From contig JAFSQI010000105.1 of NCBI GenBank assembly GCA_017446685.1, positions 1 through 64,000 of the forward strand: DNA of 64,000 nt. The letters run 5' to 3'. The notes beneath the pieces are model-generated. The model saw nothing but the letters and a program-made list of their open reading frames with translations, searched no databases and was not told the DNA's origin. Below, in pieces: positions 1 through 8,816 of this stretch. The position numbers were made by a program, and so were the translations under genes. Origin of the DNA: Butyrivibrio sp. GTDB lineage: Bacteria; Bacillota; Clostridia; Lachnospirales; Lachnospiraceae. Every line of letters begins with the position of its first letter. Positions within the stretch are counted from its first letter, which is position 1.

Positions 1-19
1 CTTTCTTTGGCTGATATTT

Positions 20-290
20 ATGCAGAATGTCAGGATAAATTTGAAATTTGAAAACGACAAACCTGCATTTCTGTCTCTATTAGAAAACCATATCGACATT
101 GATGAAATTATTCCGATTTCTTTTAGAAATCATTTCTATGCATCAACGGGTAGATCCCGTAAATACCCTTTACATGCAATGCTCTGGGCTTTAATTATCC
201 AGCGCATCTTTTCCATTCCTACTGATCAATTACTTCTTGTGTTTCTGACTTACTCAAAACCTCTTATTGCGTAGGACTTACCAACGTCAT
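20..290 (+). pseudogene. Transposase N-terminal fragment (IS1182/DUF772-like)
   Basis: An 84-codon reading frame resembles the N-terminal domain of IS1182-type transposases: a short beta segment, then a TGRSRKYPLHAMLWALIIQRIF block followed by a SIPTDQL and YSKPL stretch. Homologues continue after this with a CGLTNVP-like segment. Here the frame stops at 272-274, but the neighbouring frame reads CVGLTNV, so a frameshift occurred near 268. Similarity ends near 290, and the DDE catalytic part is absent. It is a dead insertion-sequence remnant bordering the decayed defence locus. Family assignment is from memory of the motif pattern. Confidence 0.6.
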
Positions 291-299
291 CCTGCCTTA

Positions 300-730
300 T
301 CACTGTTTTAGTCTTCTCTTAAGGAAATAAAGCATAACTCCCGCCAATTCAGGATATTCACTTTGGCTTTCAATTTCTGAAATCATCTTTTTAACTAAAT
401 TTTTTATTTGTTCGTTAGTTAATTTCTTTTTCTCAATTCTCTTCATTTCATTCGTATAGGCTCTGTATATTGCTTTACGCCCTCCAATGAGATGAGTGGA
501 TGTATCATACTTTAAATTTCCATTTTTATCCTTTTCATGCAATAAGCACATAAACCATGCTGCTCTTTAATTAAAGACTCACGAATCTTTTCTTTTGGCA
601 ATTCATTAAATCTGCATCTAATTCCATTTGTGTCTGTATCATCCAGCCTTTTCCAGCCTTCTGTTTTCTTTATATTGATAACTGCCTCTTTAACATCATT
701 TGGCTCAAACGTTTTCTTAATATATAACAT
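300..730 (-). pseudogene. PtuB-like HNH protein (TIGR02646 type), internally deleted and frameshifted
   Basis: Two overlapping frames together look like one broken gene. The upstream frame (730 to 512) has the family's N-terminal part, ending in an HGLCAYCMKRI zinc-knuckle-like motif. The downstream frame (551 to 300) supplies a C-terminal part ending in SEYPELAGVMLYFLKRRL, which matches the tail of this family. The middle that should hold the HNH catalytic histidines is missing, and the join is out of frame. The family is normally about 200-230 residues, while only about 150 codons remain. In Septu systems PtuB is the nuclease partner of the PtuA ATPase. The intact ATPase gene ends 2 bases upstream, so the pair was probably an operon. 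Nuclease activity is unlikely. Confidence 0.6.
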
Positions 731-731
731 T

Positions 732-2381
732 TTAATTTTCCCAACTATTTAGCTTATAAGTCTGATATAATTCCTGATAGAATGCCGATTTAAGCCCATA
801 TTCCTCTTTAGCCCTGTCAATAATCTTTTTAGCAGAATCAGTATCTGCATTATCCAACGCCTTTTCCAACTCATCAAGGTATTCTTTTGATTTCATTGGC
901 ATATCAAGAGTTCCTTGCCTTAATGTCAAAACATCTCCAGCAGAATAACCATAGGCTGAATCAAGATAGTCAACCCCTATTTCGTCATCTAAAACAATGA
1001 TATTAGCATTTTTTGCAGATGATATTATCATTGGAGAATGGGTTGCAACAATAAACTGTACCCGTGGAAAAATATTTTCTAATACATTTATTACCTTCCA
1101 CTGCCATTTAGGATGAAGATGCGCATCAATCTCATCAATCAAAACAATTCCACTTATTTCTTTAGAATCATCAGTATCGGGATTAAGAAGTACAGAACGG
1201 TATGCTAATTCCATGACCATGGATAAAAGTGCTTTGTAGCCAGTACTAAGCTCTGAAAGAGGAGTTATACCATCACTTGTTTCATAAACTAATCCTGAAA
1301 AATCTGTTGAATACCTTACCTCACATAATTCTTCCTTCTCTTCCATCATTTGCATAAAATTTCTTATTATATTTTGAAAAGTTCTGAATTCTTTAACTTC
1401 TGATTTTCTTTCATACTCAAGAAGAGACATCTTGAGACACCATTTTTGAATTGAATCTTCAATTCCATCACCATTAAGACAGTTTATGTACCCATCTATT
1501 CTTTCTGTTAACCCTGTCTTAATAACCACTTCAGTCCCTTTTTTACTAGCTGGAAGTTTCCACTCTCTGTCAAATTTTTGGAAACTAAGTAGCGGAAGAT
1601 TCTTTGAGCCTTCCAAAATATCTTTTGTACTAGGCAATGCCTGCATATCCACAATACTATTAGGCTGCTCTTTTACCTGGCTTAATAAATATGTTGAATG
1701 ATAAGCGTGAATAGCAGAAACCAACTCTATCGGAAAATTTCTACTTACGTCATATGTCGCCTCTCCATGTTTATATATTGAAAGTCTTGATTCATCACCT
1801 GAAAGAGTAAAATCCAATATTCCCGACAAAGCACATTGAAAATTTGATAGCGATGTAGCCATACCTGACAAAACACTTGTTTTTCCTGCTCCATTATTGC
1901 CAATAATAATATTCGTACCTTTTTTTAAATCTATCCTCTGAGCTATATATTTCCTATAGTTAGACAAATATACACTTCTCAAGTAAACCAACTTATCGTC
2001 TGAATCTTTTTCTGCTAGATTACACAACACTTTTGCATTTTTGGCTTTTGAAACAACTTCGGTAAAAGTAACTTCATCTAGCTCTCCCAAACATTCCCCC
2101 AAAGTATCACTTGATAGAATAAAAATTATATCAGCAAGAATGCAATTCTTTTTGCTCTTACCATTTATTGTAATATCCGCATATACCCTGCTTTCGTCCT
2201 TCTCAGGAGTCACATTTATTGTTGTAGTAACTGCCTTGAATCTATTATCCCCCCTATCTTCCAATATTATAAAAACACGTTTTATCTTCTTTATAGTATT
2301 GAAGATTCCCTCTGGTATATCACAGGAATATAAGCCTTTAACTTTTATCATTTCATTTTTCCTCATATTGTTTTTGTCCAT
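732..2381 (-). CDS. Septu PtuA-like AAA/ABC-type ATPase
   Basis: A 549-residue SMC/ABC-like ATPase of the type found in Septu (PtuA) and retron-associated defence operons. Walker A GNNGAGKTS lies at residues 161-169, a degenerate signature LSELSTGYKALL at about 375-386, Walker B VLIDEIDAHLHP at about 413-424, and a switch histidine in ATHSPMI at about 446-452. The protein normally works with the HNH protein encoded just downstream, which is broken here. The ATG at 2381 lacks a clear ribosome binding site. An internal ATG at 2351 has GAGG nine bases upstream and may be the true start. A 164-bp inverted-repeat element begins only 20 bases upstream, so it may have replaced the native promoter. 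An OLD-family or other stand-alone ATPase is an alternative. Confidence 0.7.
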   Translation of the reverse strand: MDKNNMRKNEMIKVKGLYSCDIPEGIFNTIKKIKRVFIILEDRGDNRFKAVTTTINVTPEKDESRVYADITINGKSKKNCILADIIFILSSDTLGECLGELDEVTFTEVVSKAKNAKVLCNLAEKDSDDKLVYLRSVYLSNYRKYIAQRIDLKKGTNIIIGNNGAGKTSVLSGMATSLSNFQCALSGILDFTLSGDESRLSIYKHGEATYDVSRNFPIELVSAIHAYHSTYLLSQVKEQPNSIVDMQALPSTKDILEGSKNLPLLSFQKFDREWKLPASKKGTEVVIKTGLTERIDGYINCLNGDGIEDSIQKWCLKMSLLEYERKSEVKEFRTFQNIIRNFMQMMEEKEELCEVRYSTDFSGLVYETSDGITPLSELSTGYKALLSMVMELAYRSVLLNPDTDDSKEISGIVLIDEIDAHLHPKWQWKVINVLENIFPRVQFIVATHSPMIISSAKNANIIVLDDEIGVDYLDSAYGYSAGDVLTLRQGTLDMPMKSKEYLDELEKALDNADTDSAKKIIDRAKEEYGLKSAFYQELYQTYKLNSWEN

Positions 2382-2400
2382 GGTCGGAGACTCTACCTTC

Positions 2401-2564
2401 TAGTGTAGCTGTTTTTATATTTCTCGACTATATTGATTAGATATGATTTGTAATCTACAAGGCGGAAGAAGACGTCGATGGGGTTCCATCGACAACTGAT
2501 GACAACGCAGTAGATTCAAATTATAGCAAGCATATAGTCAAGTTAATATAAAACAGCTATATAT
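2401..2564 (+). mobile_element. 164-bp inverted-repeat element, copy 1
   Basis: One of three full-length copies of a 164-bp non-coding element in the window (others at 34539-34702 and 56720-56883; a half copy at 50639-50716). It begins TAGTGTAGCTG and should end CAGCTACACTA. About 55 bases at each end are imperfect inverted repeats, and a small GTCGATGG/CCATCGAC hairpin sits in the middle. The right terminus of this copy is degenerate (GCTATATAT). It has no coding capacity, so it resembles a MITE or a mobile structured repeat. Confidence 0.75.
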
Positions 2565-2686
2565 AATCTTTCCCAAAAATATAAATCGTATTTCCTCCAA
2601 TTTCCGCTGTTTCATAATTTGTATCCACTCCATATGTCATCTGAGCTATACTTGAATCAGTTTTAGATGGATAAAATATAAAAAAG
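2562..2686 (-). pseudogene. Unidentified C-terminal coding fragment
   Basis: The minus strand reads about 40 protein-like codons (FIFYPSKTDSSIAQMTYG, then VDTNYETAEIGGN and TIYIFGKDYI) before a stop at the edge of the 164-bp element. No start or upstream part is present. I do not recognise the family. It is probably the tail of a gene cut when the element or the neighbouring remnants arrived. Confidence 0.3.
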
Positions 2687-2689
2687 ATT

Positions 2690-2868
2690 AGAAAAATTCT
2701 GAATTTTCTAACTTCTGATTTATTTCAAACTCAAGAATAAACATCTTGAGACTCATTTTTGAATTAAATCTTCAATTCCATTACAATTAAGCTTCTCTTT
2801 TATCTATCTTAATAAATTTGTTGAATGATAAGCATGAATAAAAGAAACCAACTCTGTTGCAGAGCAAA
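2690..2868 (-). pseudogene. Degenerate partial second copy of a ptuA-like gene
   Basis: Two stretches are clearly similar at DNA level to the ATPase gene at 732-2381. Bases 2690-2785 match about 1378-1477 (TTCTGAATT, ACTTCTGATTT and CATCTTGAGAC blocks in the same order). Bases 2795-2868 match about 1667-1730 (GTTGAATGATAAGC and GAAACCAACTCT). The roughly 190 bases between these blocks in the intact gene are deleted, and no reading frame survives. A paralogous or duplicated Septu ATPase gene once stood here. Confidence 0.6.
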
Positions 2869-2935
2869 ATCACCAAACAAACAGAAGTATTTTTTAATAC
2901 ATAAGACACCTGTAAGAGAAGCAACCTGCAGCTTA

Positions 2936-3091
2936 AAGGAAAATGCTATCCGAAAAGCTGAGAAGAACTATGGTTGCTTCACCCCCATAAGCAATGGAAT
3001 CTAGAATCCAGTGAAAAAACTGCGCATTTACTGCCTAAAAAATCAAATTGAAAAATCCTTTTACAACTTTAAAGAAATACTTATCACTTAA
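2936..3091 (+). pseudogene. Transposase C-terminal remnant (IS1634/IS4-like)
   Basis: Plus-strand codons read ENAIRKAEKNYGCFTPISNG, one in-frame TAG, then KKLRIYCLKNQIEKSFYNFK and a stop. This matches the end of IS1634-type transposases, where a 'Y-N-K-x-x-V-E-K-x-F-x-N-x-K' block carries the last catalytic glutamate. Only about 50 codons remain. It overlaps the 3' end of the aminotransferase gene by a few bases and marks the left border of the glycan locus. Confidence 0.5.
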
Positions 3092-4409
3092 AACATCTCT
3101 TGATTATTTCTATCACAAAGTCTTGTTGTTTATCTGTCATTTTAATATCAGATGGTAGGCAAACACCTCTATTAAATATGTCTTTGCCAACATCAATACC
3201 CTCACACTCTATATAAGCATTACTCCTTGCTCGTCCATTTCCATCAACTGTTATAAATGCATTATTCCTATAGATTGGTTGCATATGCATCGGTTTCCAA
3301 ATAGGCCGTCCTTCACATCCATACGCAGATAAAACATCTAAAATTTCTTGTGGGCAACTCTTTCCTTTCTCAGACAGATATAAATAATCTTTTTCTCCTC
3401 TACATTGCCTCGTCATAGCATCTTCATCTATCATAAGGCAACTAAGCCAATAATTCGGTAATGAATTTATAGTATCATAAGGATTCATTTTTATTGGTAA
3501 TTCACTTAAACCAACCCTATATTTTTCATATATTTTTCTTTTTCTTTCAATATGCGAATCTAAATAAGGTATTTGCCCTCTTATAACTCCCGCGATCAGA
3601 TTACTCATACGATAATTATAACCAATTTCTTCATGTTGATACCACTGTGCAGCTTCTCTACTTTGTGTACTCCATTTTCTTACTTTATCCGCATCTTCTT
3701 TTGAATTAGTCAAAAACATTCCACCAGAAGAACCTGTTATAATTTTATTTCCATTAAAAGATATAGCATTATAATCTCCAATACCTCCAGTTTCCTTCCA
3801 CTGCCCCTTTATCATATATCTAGCACCAAGTGATTCTGCCGCATCTTCAACAATTAAAGCACCATGTTCATCTGCTATTTGTCTTATTTCTCTTACCTTT
3901 CCTGGCGTTCCATATAAATGTGCTAATACAATTAACTTAACTTCCGGATATATTTCAAATGCCTTTTGCAAAGCTTTAGGATCCATATTCCAAGTGTTTT
4001 CTTCACTATCTATAAATATAGCATCCCCGTTTTCATATGCTACAGGATTAACAGAAGCATCAAAAGTAACATCTGAGCAGAAAACTTTCTTTCCTGCCAA
4101 AGCCCCTTCATTAGGCCTGCACTGACCATAGATTTTTTCGGCAGCAAGCTTTATCGCCATATGCAATGCAGCTGTTCCGGAGCATAATCCAACAGCGTAC
4201 TTAACTCCAACATAATCAGCAATTGTTTTTTCAACAATAATAATATTTTCACCTTCGGTAGCTACCCACCCGGTCTCAAAAGCCTCATGAACATATTTTT
4301 CTTCATCTCCATGCATCGTAGCGCTGGAGAGCAATATTTTTCCTTCTGGCCTTTTAAGTCCATAATACTTAGGATTATCTTTAATTTGCTTTATCATTTT
4401 TTCATTCAT
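3084..4409 (-). CDS. legC: LegC-like PLP-dependent sugar aminotransferase (DegT/DnrJ/EryC1/StrS family)
   Basis: This 441-residue enzyme belongs to the DegT/DnrJ/EryC1/StrS fold. It would transfer an amino group from glutamate to a nucleotide-linked 4-keto-6-deoxy sugar. The family landmarks are visible: an N-terminal GWVATEGENI segment, CSGTAALHMA that binds PLP phosphate, VEDAAES with the PLP-nitrogen aspartate, and the Schiff-base lysine in SFNGNKIITGSSGG. The length is typical of the LegC subgroup. LegC converts the 4-keto product of LegB to a 4-amino sugar in legionaminic acid synthesis, and the LegB-like gene lies 46 bases upstream in the same orientation. AAAGGA precedes the ATG. It is the last gene of the large minus-strand glycan locus. 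Confidence 0.8.
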   Translation of the reverse strand: MNEKMIKQIKDNPKYYGLKRPEGKILLSSATMHGDEEKYVHEAFETGWVATEGENIIIVEKTIADYVGVKYAVGLCSGTAALHMAIKLAAEKIYGQCRPNEGALAGKKVFCSDVTFDASVNPVAYENGDAIFIDSEENTWNMDPKALQKAFEIYPEVKLIVLAHLYGTPGKVREIRQIADEHGALIVEDAAESLGARYMIKGQWKETGGIGDYNAISFNGNKIITGSSGGMFLTNSKEDADKVRKWSTQSREAAQWYQHEEIGYNYRMSNLIAGVIRGQIPYLDSHIERKRKIYEKYRVGLSELPIKMNPYDTINSLPNYWLSCLMIDEDAMTRQCRGEKDYLYLSEKGKSCPQEILDVLSAYGCEGRPIWKPMHMQPIYRNNAFITVDGNGRARSNAYIECEGIDVGKDIFNRGVCLPSDIKMTDKQQDFVIEIIKRCFK

Positions 4410-4455
4410 TACTATAGTTTCCTTTAAAGACGAAATAATTACCTAACAAACAAAT

Positions 4456-5661
4456 TTACATTTTTCCTTCCAAAAACTTACCTGTTTCTTTGTGTTTAAA
4501 CTCTGGAATCATTTCGCTAAATAAATTAATCAATTCAATACGATCCCAATTTCCTTTTTCTTTAATTTTTTCTATTTCACGCGTAAATTCATCTAATTTA
4601 TTTGAATCATAACACAATTCATTTTTTATAATTCCTATAGATTCAAATTTGTTCATATCTAAAAATTCTTTATCAGTATAAAACTCTTCAAAGTCCTTCT
4701 CGCCTGTAGTGTCACTGTTGAAAAAAAATACAGGATACTTATTTTGTTCTTTCAATTCTGTTACTCTCTCTCTTGCCTCTTGCTCAGTCTCACACAGCAC
4801 AGGTTCATATCCACGTTTTTCTAAATATTTTTCAGCAATACTACTAAAAGTAACGAGATTTAATTCTTCATCCAGCTTTGGAAAAAATATATCTCGGTTT
4901 TCACCTATCATACCTGATAACAGACACAATTCTCCTGCTTCCTTAGGAGTAACAAAATATCTTTTAACATCTTTAGGCGCAGCAATTGGTTGATTTTTTT
5001 CCATTCTCATATTAAATCCATATAAAAGACTTCCATCTGAAAAAGCCACATTAGCAAATCTAGCTGTCGAAACAGGTATCCTTTCGCTCCTACGATTTAA
5101 GAACATTTCCATAATTCTTTTTGATGCCCCCATCATATTAACAGGATTAGCTGCTTTGTCAGTAGAAACGCAAAAATACTTTTTTGTTCCCATTTTCTCA
5201 GCAATTTCCATGGTCAAATCTGTATTAAAAATATTTGTATCTATCATTCGCATAAGTGTATATGGATCTTTTTCTGATCTAACATGTTTTAAAGCAGATG
5301 TATTAAAAATATAATCATATCTACCAATTCTTTTTTTCTGAGAATTGATAAATGCCTTAAAAATTTCACTTCCACAATCTATGGAAAAAGTTGCAAATTC
5401 CCCACTTCCATATCCTATTGAAGATCTTATATCTCGCACCAGCTCAACCATATTATTTTCACTAATATCAACAACATGCAATGTTCTGGGATTTCTTTTA
5501 AATATTTCACGGCATATAGCTGAACCGATTGTACCTGCTCCACCTATAACAAGAATATTTGAATTATGAATTTCTTCTGTTATTTCATAATTGTTTTTTT
5601 CAATATCACTTTCAAAAAGAGCTTTGTTTCTTCCTACTAATTCTAAAATATTATCTTTCAA
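4456..5661 (-). CDS. legB: LegB-like nucleotide-sugar 4,6-dehydratase (SDR family)
   Basis: An extended short-chain dehydrogenase of 401 residues with an N-terminal extension, as in LegB/CapD-like dehydratases. The Rossmann motif GGAGTIGSA lies near residue 39 and an N-T-S-A-L-K-H-V-R-S catalytic-region motif is visible. STDKAANPVNMMGASKRIME follows, in which the usual tyrosine of YxxxK is replaced by methionine, as in inverting 4,6-dehydratases. In the legionaminic pathway LegB acts on GDP-GlcNAc. The start is a TTG at 5661 with AGGAAG six bases upstream, and no better start exists. The C-terminal ~100 residues are an additional subgroup-specific region. It lies between the ABC flippase and the aminotransferase. 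A UDP-sugar dehydratase role is the alternative. Confidence 0.75.
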   Translation of the reverse strand: MKDNILELVGRNKALFESDIEKNNYEITEEIHNSNILVIGGAGTIGSAICREIFKRNPRTLHVVDISENNMVELVRDIRSSIGYGSGEFATFSIDCGSEIFKAFINSQKKRIGRYDYIFNTSALKHVRSEKDPYTLMRMIDTNIFNTDLTMEIAEKMGTKKYFCVSTDKAANPVNMMGASKRIMEMFLNRRSERIPVSTARFANVAFSDGSLLYGFNMRMEKNQPIAAPKDVKRYFVTPKEAGELCLLSGMIGENRDIFFPKLDEELNLVTFSSIAEKYLEKRGYEPVLCETEQEARERVTELKEQNKYPVFFFNSDTTGEKDFEEFYTDKEFLDMNKFESIGIIKNELCYDSNKLDEFTREIEKIKEKGNWDRIELINLFSEMIPEFKHKETGKFLEGKM

Positions 5662-5699
5662 AATATACTTCCTATTCTGCCAAGCTCATATTTTTTGCT

Positions 5700-7505
5700 T
5701 TAGCCATTTTTATTCTGTGTTATTTCTCGTGCGACTCCGTTTTTTATTTCGTAAACCCTATCACACTTTCTTATGGTAGTTAACCTATGTGCCACAATAA
5801 CCAAAGTCATTTGTCCTTGAAGCGCCTCTATCGCTTCCATAACTGCATTTTCAGTTTCATTATCAAGTGCTGCAGTAGCTTCATCCATAACGAGAATTTG
5901 CGGTTTAGTGTATAACGCTCTGGCAATTGCTATTCTTTGGCGTTGTCCACCTGAAAACTTAATTCCGCGTTCGCCTACTACTGTATCTAAACCATCTGGT
6001 AATGTTTTAATAAACTCAGAAATTTGTGCCATTGCTAACGTTTCCCACACCTGACTATCAGATTCGCATTTGAGTCCAAACACAATATTGGCTCTAACAG
6101 TATCATCAATCAAAAAAACATTTTGTGGAACATAGCCAACAATATTTGCCCATATTTTTGGCATTAAAAAAACATCTAAATTATTTATTTTTACACTCCC
6201 ACCTTGTGGTCTTAACAGTCCCAATAAAACATCTGCCGTAGTTGTTTTTCCCGCTCCAGATGGCCCAATTAAACCAATAGATTCGCCTTTTTTGAAGCTA
6301 AAGCTCAAGCTATCAAGAACCGCACATTTTTGCCCCTCATATTTCCATCTAACATCAGATACCTCCACAACAAAATCAGAATCTACAATACTCTTCACCT
6401 TATCCATTGTTTGTTTCAAGTTTGTATCCCTTGATCTGTCATTTTCTATTTTAAAACTATCATATTTTTCAGTTTCTTTGATGTTTGTATAAATATTATG
6501 CTGCAGAGGTTTTCCAAACATACATGCATTTAAAGCATTAGAAATTTTACCTACAGATGGTAAGATTTTAAAAGCAGCCATCGCAAAAGCAGCAAGCTTC
6601 GGAATAAATGCATCAATTGAGTCATCACCAATCAGAATTCTAATACATACTATACCAATAGTTCCACTAATACACACTCCTTCTGTAACTCTATCTGGTA
6701 ATGCTCCAATAAAATTTCTGTTTCTATTACTAATTCTTGCTTTATCAGCTGCTTTTTCATATAGCAAAACAAAGGGTTCTCTTCTTTGCATTACTAATAT
6801 ATCTTTTATCCCTTGAATAGCCTGTGTTATGCTTTTATTTCGTTCTGTCAAAGCCTCCACATTAAGATAACCAGCCTTTTTTATAGCTGGCTTAAAAAAT
6901 ATCACCATACCGCCAAGCACAATTGCCATCAACGCAAGTACACCAATTGCTGTAAAAAAATCAGTAACTATCAGATATGCCCCAATGATGATTACTGTTA
7001 CACTTTCCATAATAAAAACAAATAAATAATTTAATAAATCAAAAAAGCCATTCGTATCATCTGAACAGCCTCTTAATACCTCTGAGCTATTTACATTTAA
7101 AAAATATGTATATGGCCTTGCCATATAAGACCTTAGCATCCTAATTGAAAGATTTTTTTGCCATTGAGTAGTGTAATTAAACCTCATATATGCAATATAA
7201 ATCAAAAAAAAATTTTTTATAACATATACCAAACTCAACAATAAACCAAAAGCAATAATAGGATAATTCATTCCATCCATGTTCAATAAATCCCATATTA
7301 CTCCAGTTATAGAACCATTTTTTAATTGCTCTGGTGTAATCACAGCTTGAATAAAAGGGACTATAGCGCTAACTCCTAATAACTCAAGTGCTGAACCAAT
7401 AATCATAAGAAAAAGAAGATAGGATGCTTGTAACTTTTCTTTTTTTGATAAAACATATCCTATTTCTGTAATTATTTCTTTAAAACCACAAATATTTTTA
7501 ATCAT
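5700..7505 (-). CDS. ABC transporter, PglK/MsbA-like lipid-linked oligosaccharide flippase
   Basis: A 601-residue fused permease-ATPase half transporter. The N-terminal ~330 residues hold about six hydrophobic segments. The C-terminal ATPase has Walker A GPSGAGKTT, a Q-loop in VGYVPQNVFLID, the signature FSGGQRQRIAIARAL, Walker B ILVMDEATAALD and the switch histidine in VIVAHRLTT. Close relatives sit in glycan loci and flip undecaprenyl-diphosphate-linked oligosaccharides, as PglK does in Campylobacter. AAGGAAATTTA precedes the ATG at 7505. Its place inside the nonulosonate gene set suggests that the oligosaccharide is assembled in the cytoplasm and flipped before transfer. No oligosaccharyltransferase gene is visible in the window, so the acceptor is unknown. 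Confidence 0.8.
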   Translation of the reverse strand: MIKNICGFKEIITEIGYVLSKKEKLQASYLLFLMIIGSALELLGVSAIVPFIQAVITPEQLKNGSITGVIWDLLNMDGMNYPIIAFGLLLSLVYVIKNFFLIYIAYMRFNYTTQWQKNLSIRMLRSYMARPYTYFLNVNSSEVLRGCSDDTNGFFDLLNYLFVFIMESVTVIIIGAYLIVTDFFTAIGVLALMAIVLGGMVIFFKPAIKKAGYLNVEALTERNKSITQAIQGIKDILVMQRREPFVLLYEKAADKARISNRNRNFIGALPDRVTEGVCISGTIGIVCIRILIGDDSIDAFIPKLAAFAMAAFKILPSVGKISNALNACMFGKPLQHNIYTNIKETEKYDSFKIENDRSRDTNLKQTMDKVKSIVDSDFVVEVSDVRWKYEGQKCAVLDSLSFSFKKGESIGLIGPSGAGKTTTADVLLGLLRPQGGSVKINNLDVFLMPKIWANIVGYVPQNVFLIDDTVRANIVFGLKCESDSQVWETLAMAQISEFIKTLPDGLDTVVGERGIKFSGGQRQRIAIARALYTKPQILVMDEATAALDNETENAVMEAIEALQGQMTLVIVAHRLTTIRKCDRVYEIKNGVAREITQNKNG

Positions 7506-7534
7506 TAAATTTCCTTATCTAATATAAGAATTCA

Positions 7535-8809
7535 CTATTTAATTAAACACTCTATCATATGAGTATCAAATACTGGTATTCCTAACTTTTCCTTTATAGC
7601 CTTACGTTCACCGTACGAATCATCCACAAATATAGATTTTTCTCCAGAAATATAATCAGCTTTGCTTTCATTATAATTAATATGTATCACCTCATCAAAA
7701 ATTTCTGTAAGTCTATATTTTTTTAGTTCTTCACTTAAATTTCCCAAATGTTTACTCAACAAAAAAATTTGTACTCCATCATTAATGCATTGGAAAACAA
7801 ATTTTAATATATCAACATTTATTACTCCATTATGAACCACAGTATCATCATAATCCAAATAAACTCTATCATATGTCAAAGATGTCTTGAAAACATTTCC
7901 CAAAGCTCTATCAAGAACAATATCGTAATCATTAACTACCAATTCATTTATTTGAATTCCATTAAAGCAATCTATTGTCATAAGTGGAAGGTTTGCGCCA
8001 ATATTTCTACTTATGGCTGAAGTTCCTGCTATCCTAGATGCAATTTCCAACAATTTTAGTTTTCCATTCTTGTCTTCCTTTAATTGAAAAAACCATCCAC
8101 CTTTTTGTTTGAGTTTAGCATTGATTTTTTGAGCGAATTCATAAAACTGGGGATTGTCACAAAAAAAAGCATTTACACTAATACCATTTTTTATTCTATT
8201 TCTGCTTCTTCCCTTACAATATATCAAATCACCATCATAATTAGTAAAACAATCTATAGTATATTCGTTTCCAGGTAAATACTCCATCACAACATACTTA
8301 TAAAAATCAACTTTTTCCAATTCTTTTTTATCTTCAATTAGTCGCGCCCCAACTGCTCCCTGCCCTTTATCCGGTTTAATAAAAACAGGCCAACAATTTA
8401 CTTCATCTATTGTATTATATACTTTAGGAACGTCCACAACGTATTGAAATTCTTCATATGTCTTTTTCTTTGATCTACACAATTCTGTAGTATATATATC
8501 TGCACTTATGAGCACTTCCTTAAACAAATGCCTATATCTACTAAAAACAGCAATTACTCCATCCATGGCTGGATAAATAAAATCAATATTATAATTCGAA
8601 ATAATTTTTTCAAACAACCTTATTTCTTCTTCATCACTATCATCACTTATAAAAGGTAATCCAAAAATAATTTCGTCATATACAAATCTACCATGATCAT
8701 TCTCGCATCCTCCTCCAATCAATTCATAATGCGTAGAATAACGCAATGATTTGTATATTTCAAGTCCGATTTCGGTACCACATGGGTAAACTAGTACTCT
8801 CTTCTTCAT
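7535..8809 (-). CDS. ATP-grasp ligase fused to a HAD-like phosphatase domain
   Basis: The N-terminal ~300 residues are an ATP-grasp enzyme (CarB-like). They include a Rossmann-like start KKRVLVYPCGTEIG, the lysine segment WPVFIKPDKGQGAVGARL, VVMEYLPGNEYTIDCF and the metal-binding LLEIASRIAGTSA. The C-terminal ~120 residues carry a HAD motif I DYDDTVVHNG, motif II LLSKH and a FVDDSYGERK motif. ATP-grasp enzymes of this kind join a carboxylate to an amine through an acyl phosphate. I chose the ATG at 8809 because GAGG sits seven bases upstream and the protein begins as relatives do; the earlier ATG at 8830 would overlap the upstream gene. It lies in a cassette with an AMP-ligase, carrier protein, acyltransferase and DUF4910 peptidase. 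Substrate unknown. Confidence 0.7.
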   Translation of the reverse strand: MKKRVLVYPCGTEIGLEIYKSLRYSTHYELIGGGCENDHGRFVYDEIIFGLPFISDDSDEEEIRLFEKIISNYNIDFIYPAMDGVIAVFSRYRHLFKEVLISADIYTTELCRSKKKTYEEFQYVVDVPKVYNTIDEVNCWPVFIKPDKGQGAVGARLIEDKKELEKVDFYKYVVMEYLPGNEYTIDCFTNYDGDLIYCKGRSRNRIKNGISVNAFFCDNPQFYEFAQKINAKLKQKGGWFFQLKEDKNGKLKLLEIASRIAGTSAISRNIGANLPLMTIDCFNGIQINELVVNDYDIVLDRALGNVFKTSLTYDRVYLDYDDTVVHNGVINVDILKFVFQCINDGVQIFLLSKHLGNLSEELKKYRLTEIFDEVIHINYNESKADYISGEKSIFVDDSYGERKAIKEKLGIPVFDTHMIECLIK

Positions 8810-8816
8810 GATATCC

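Noticed and set aside
2401-2564. CDS within the 164-bp elements
   Set aside because: Stops occur in all frames, and conservation covers the whole inverted-repeat structure rather than a reading frame.
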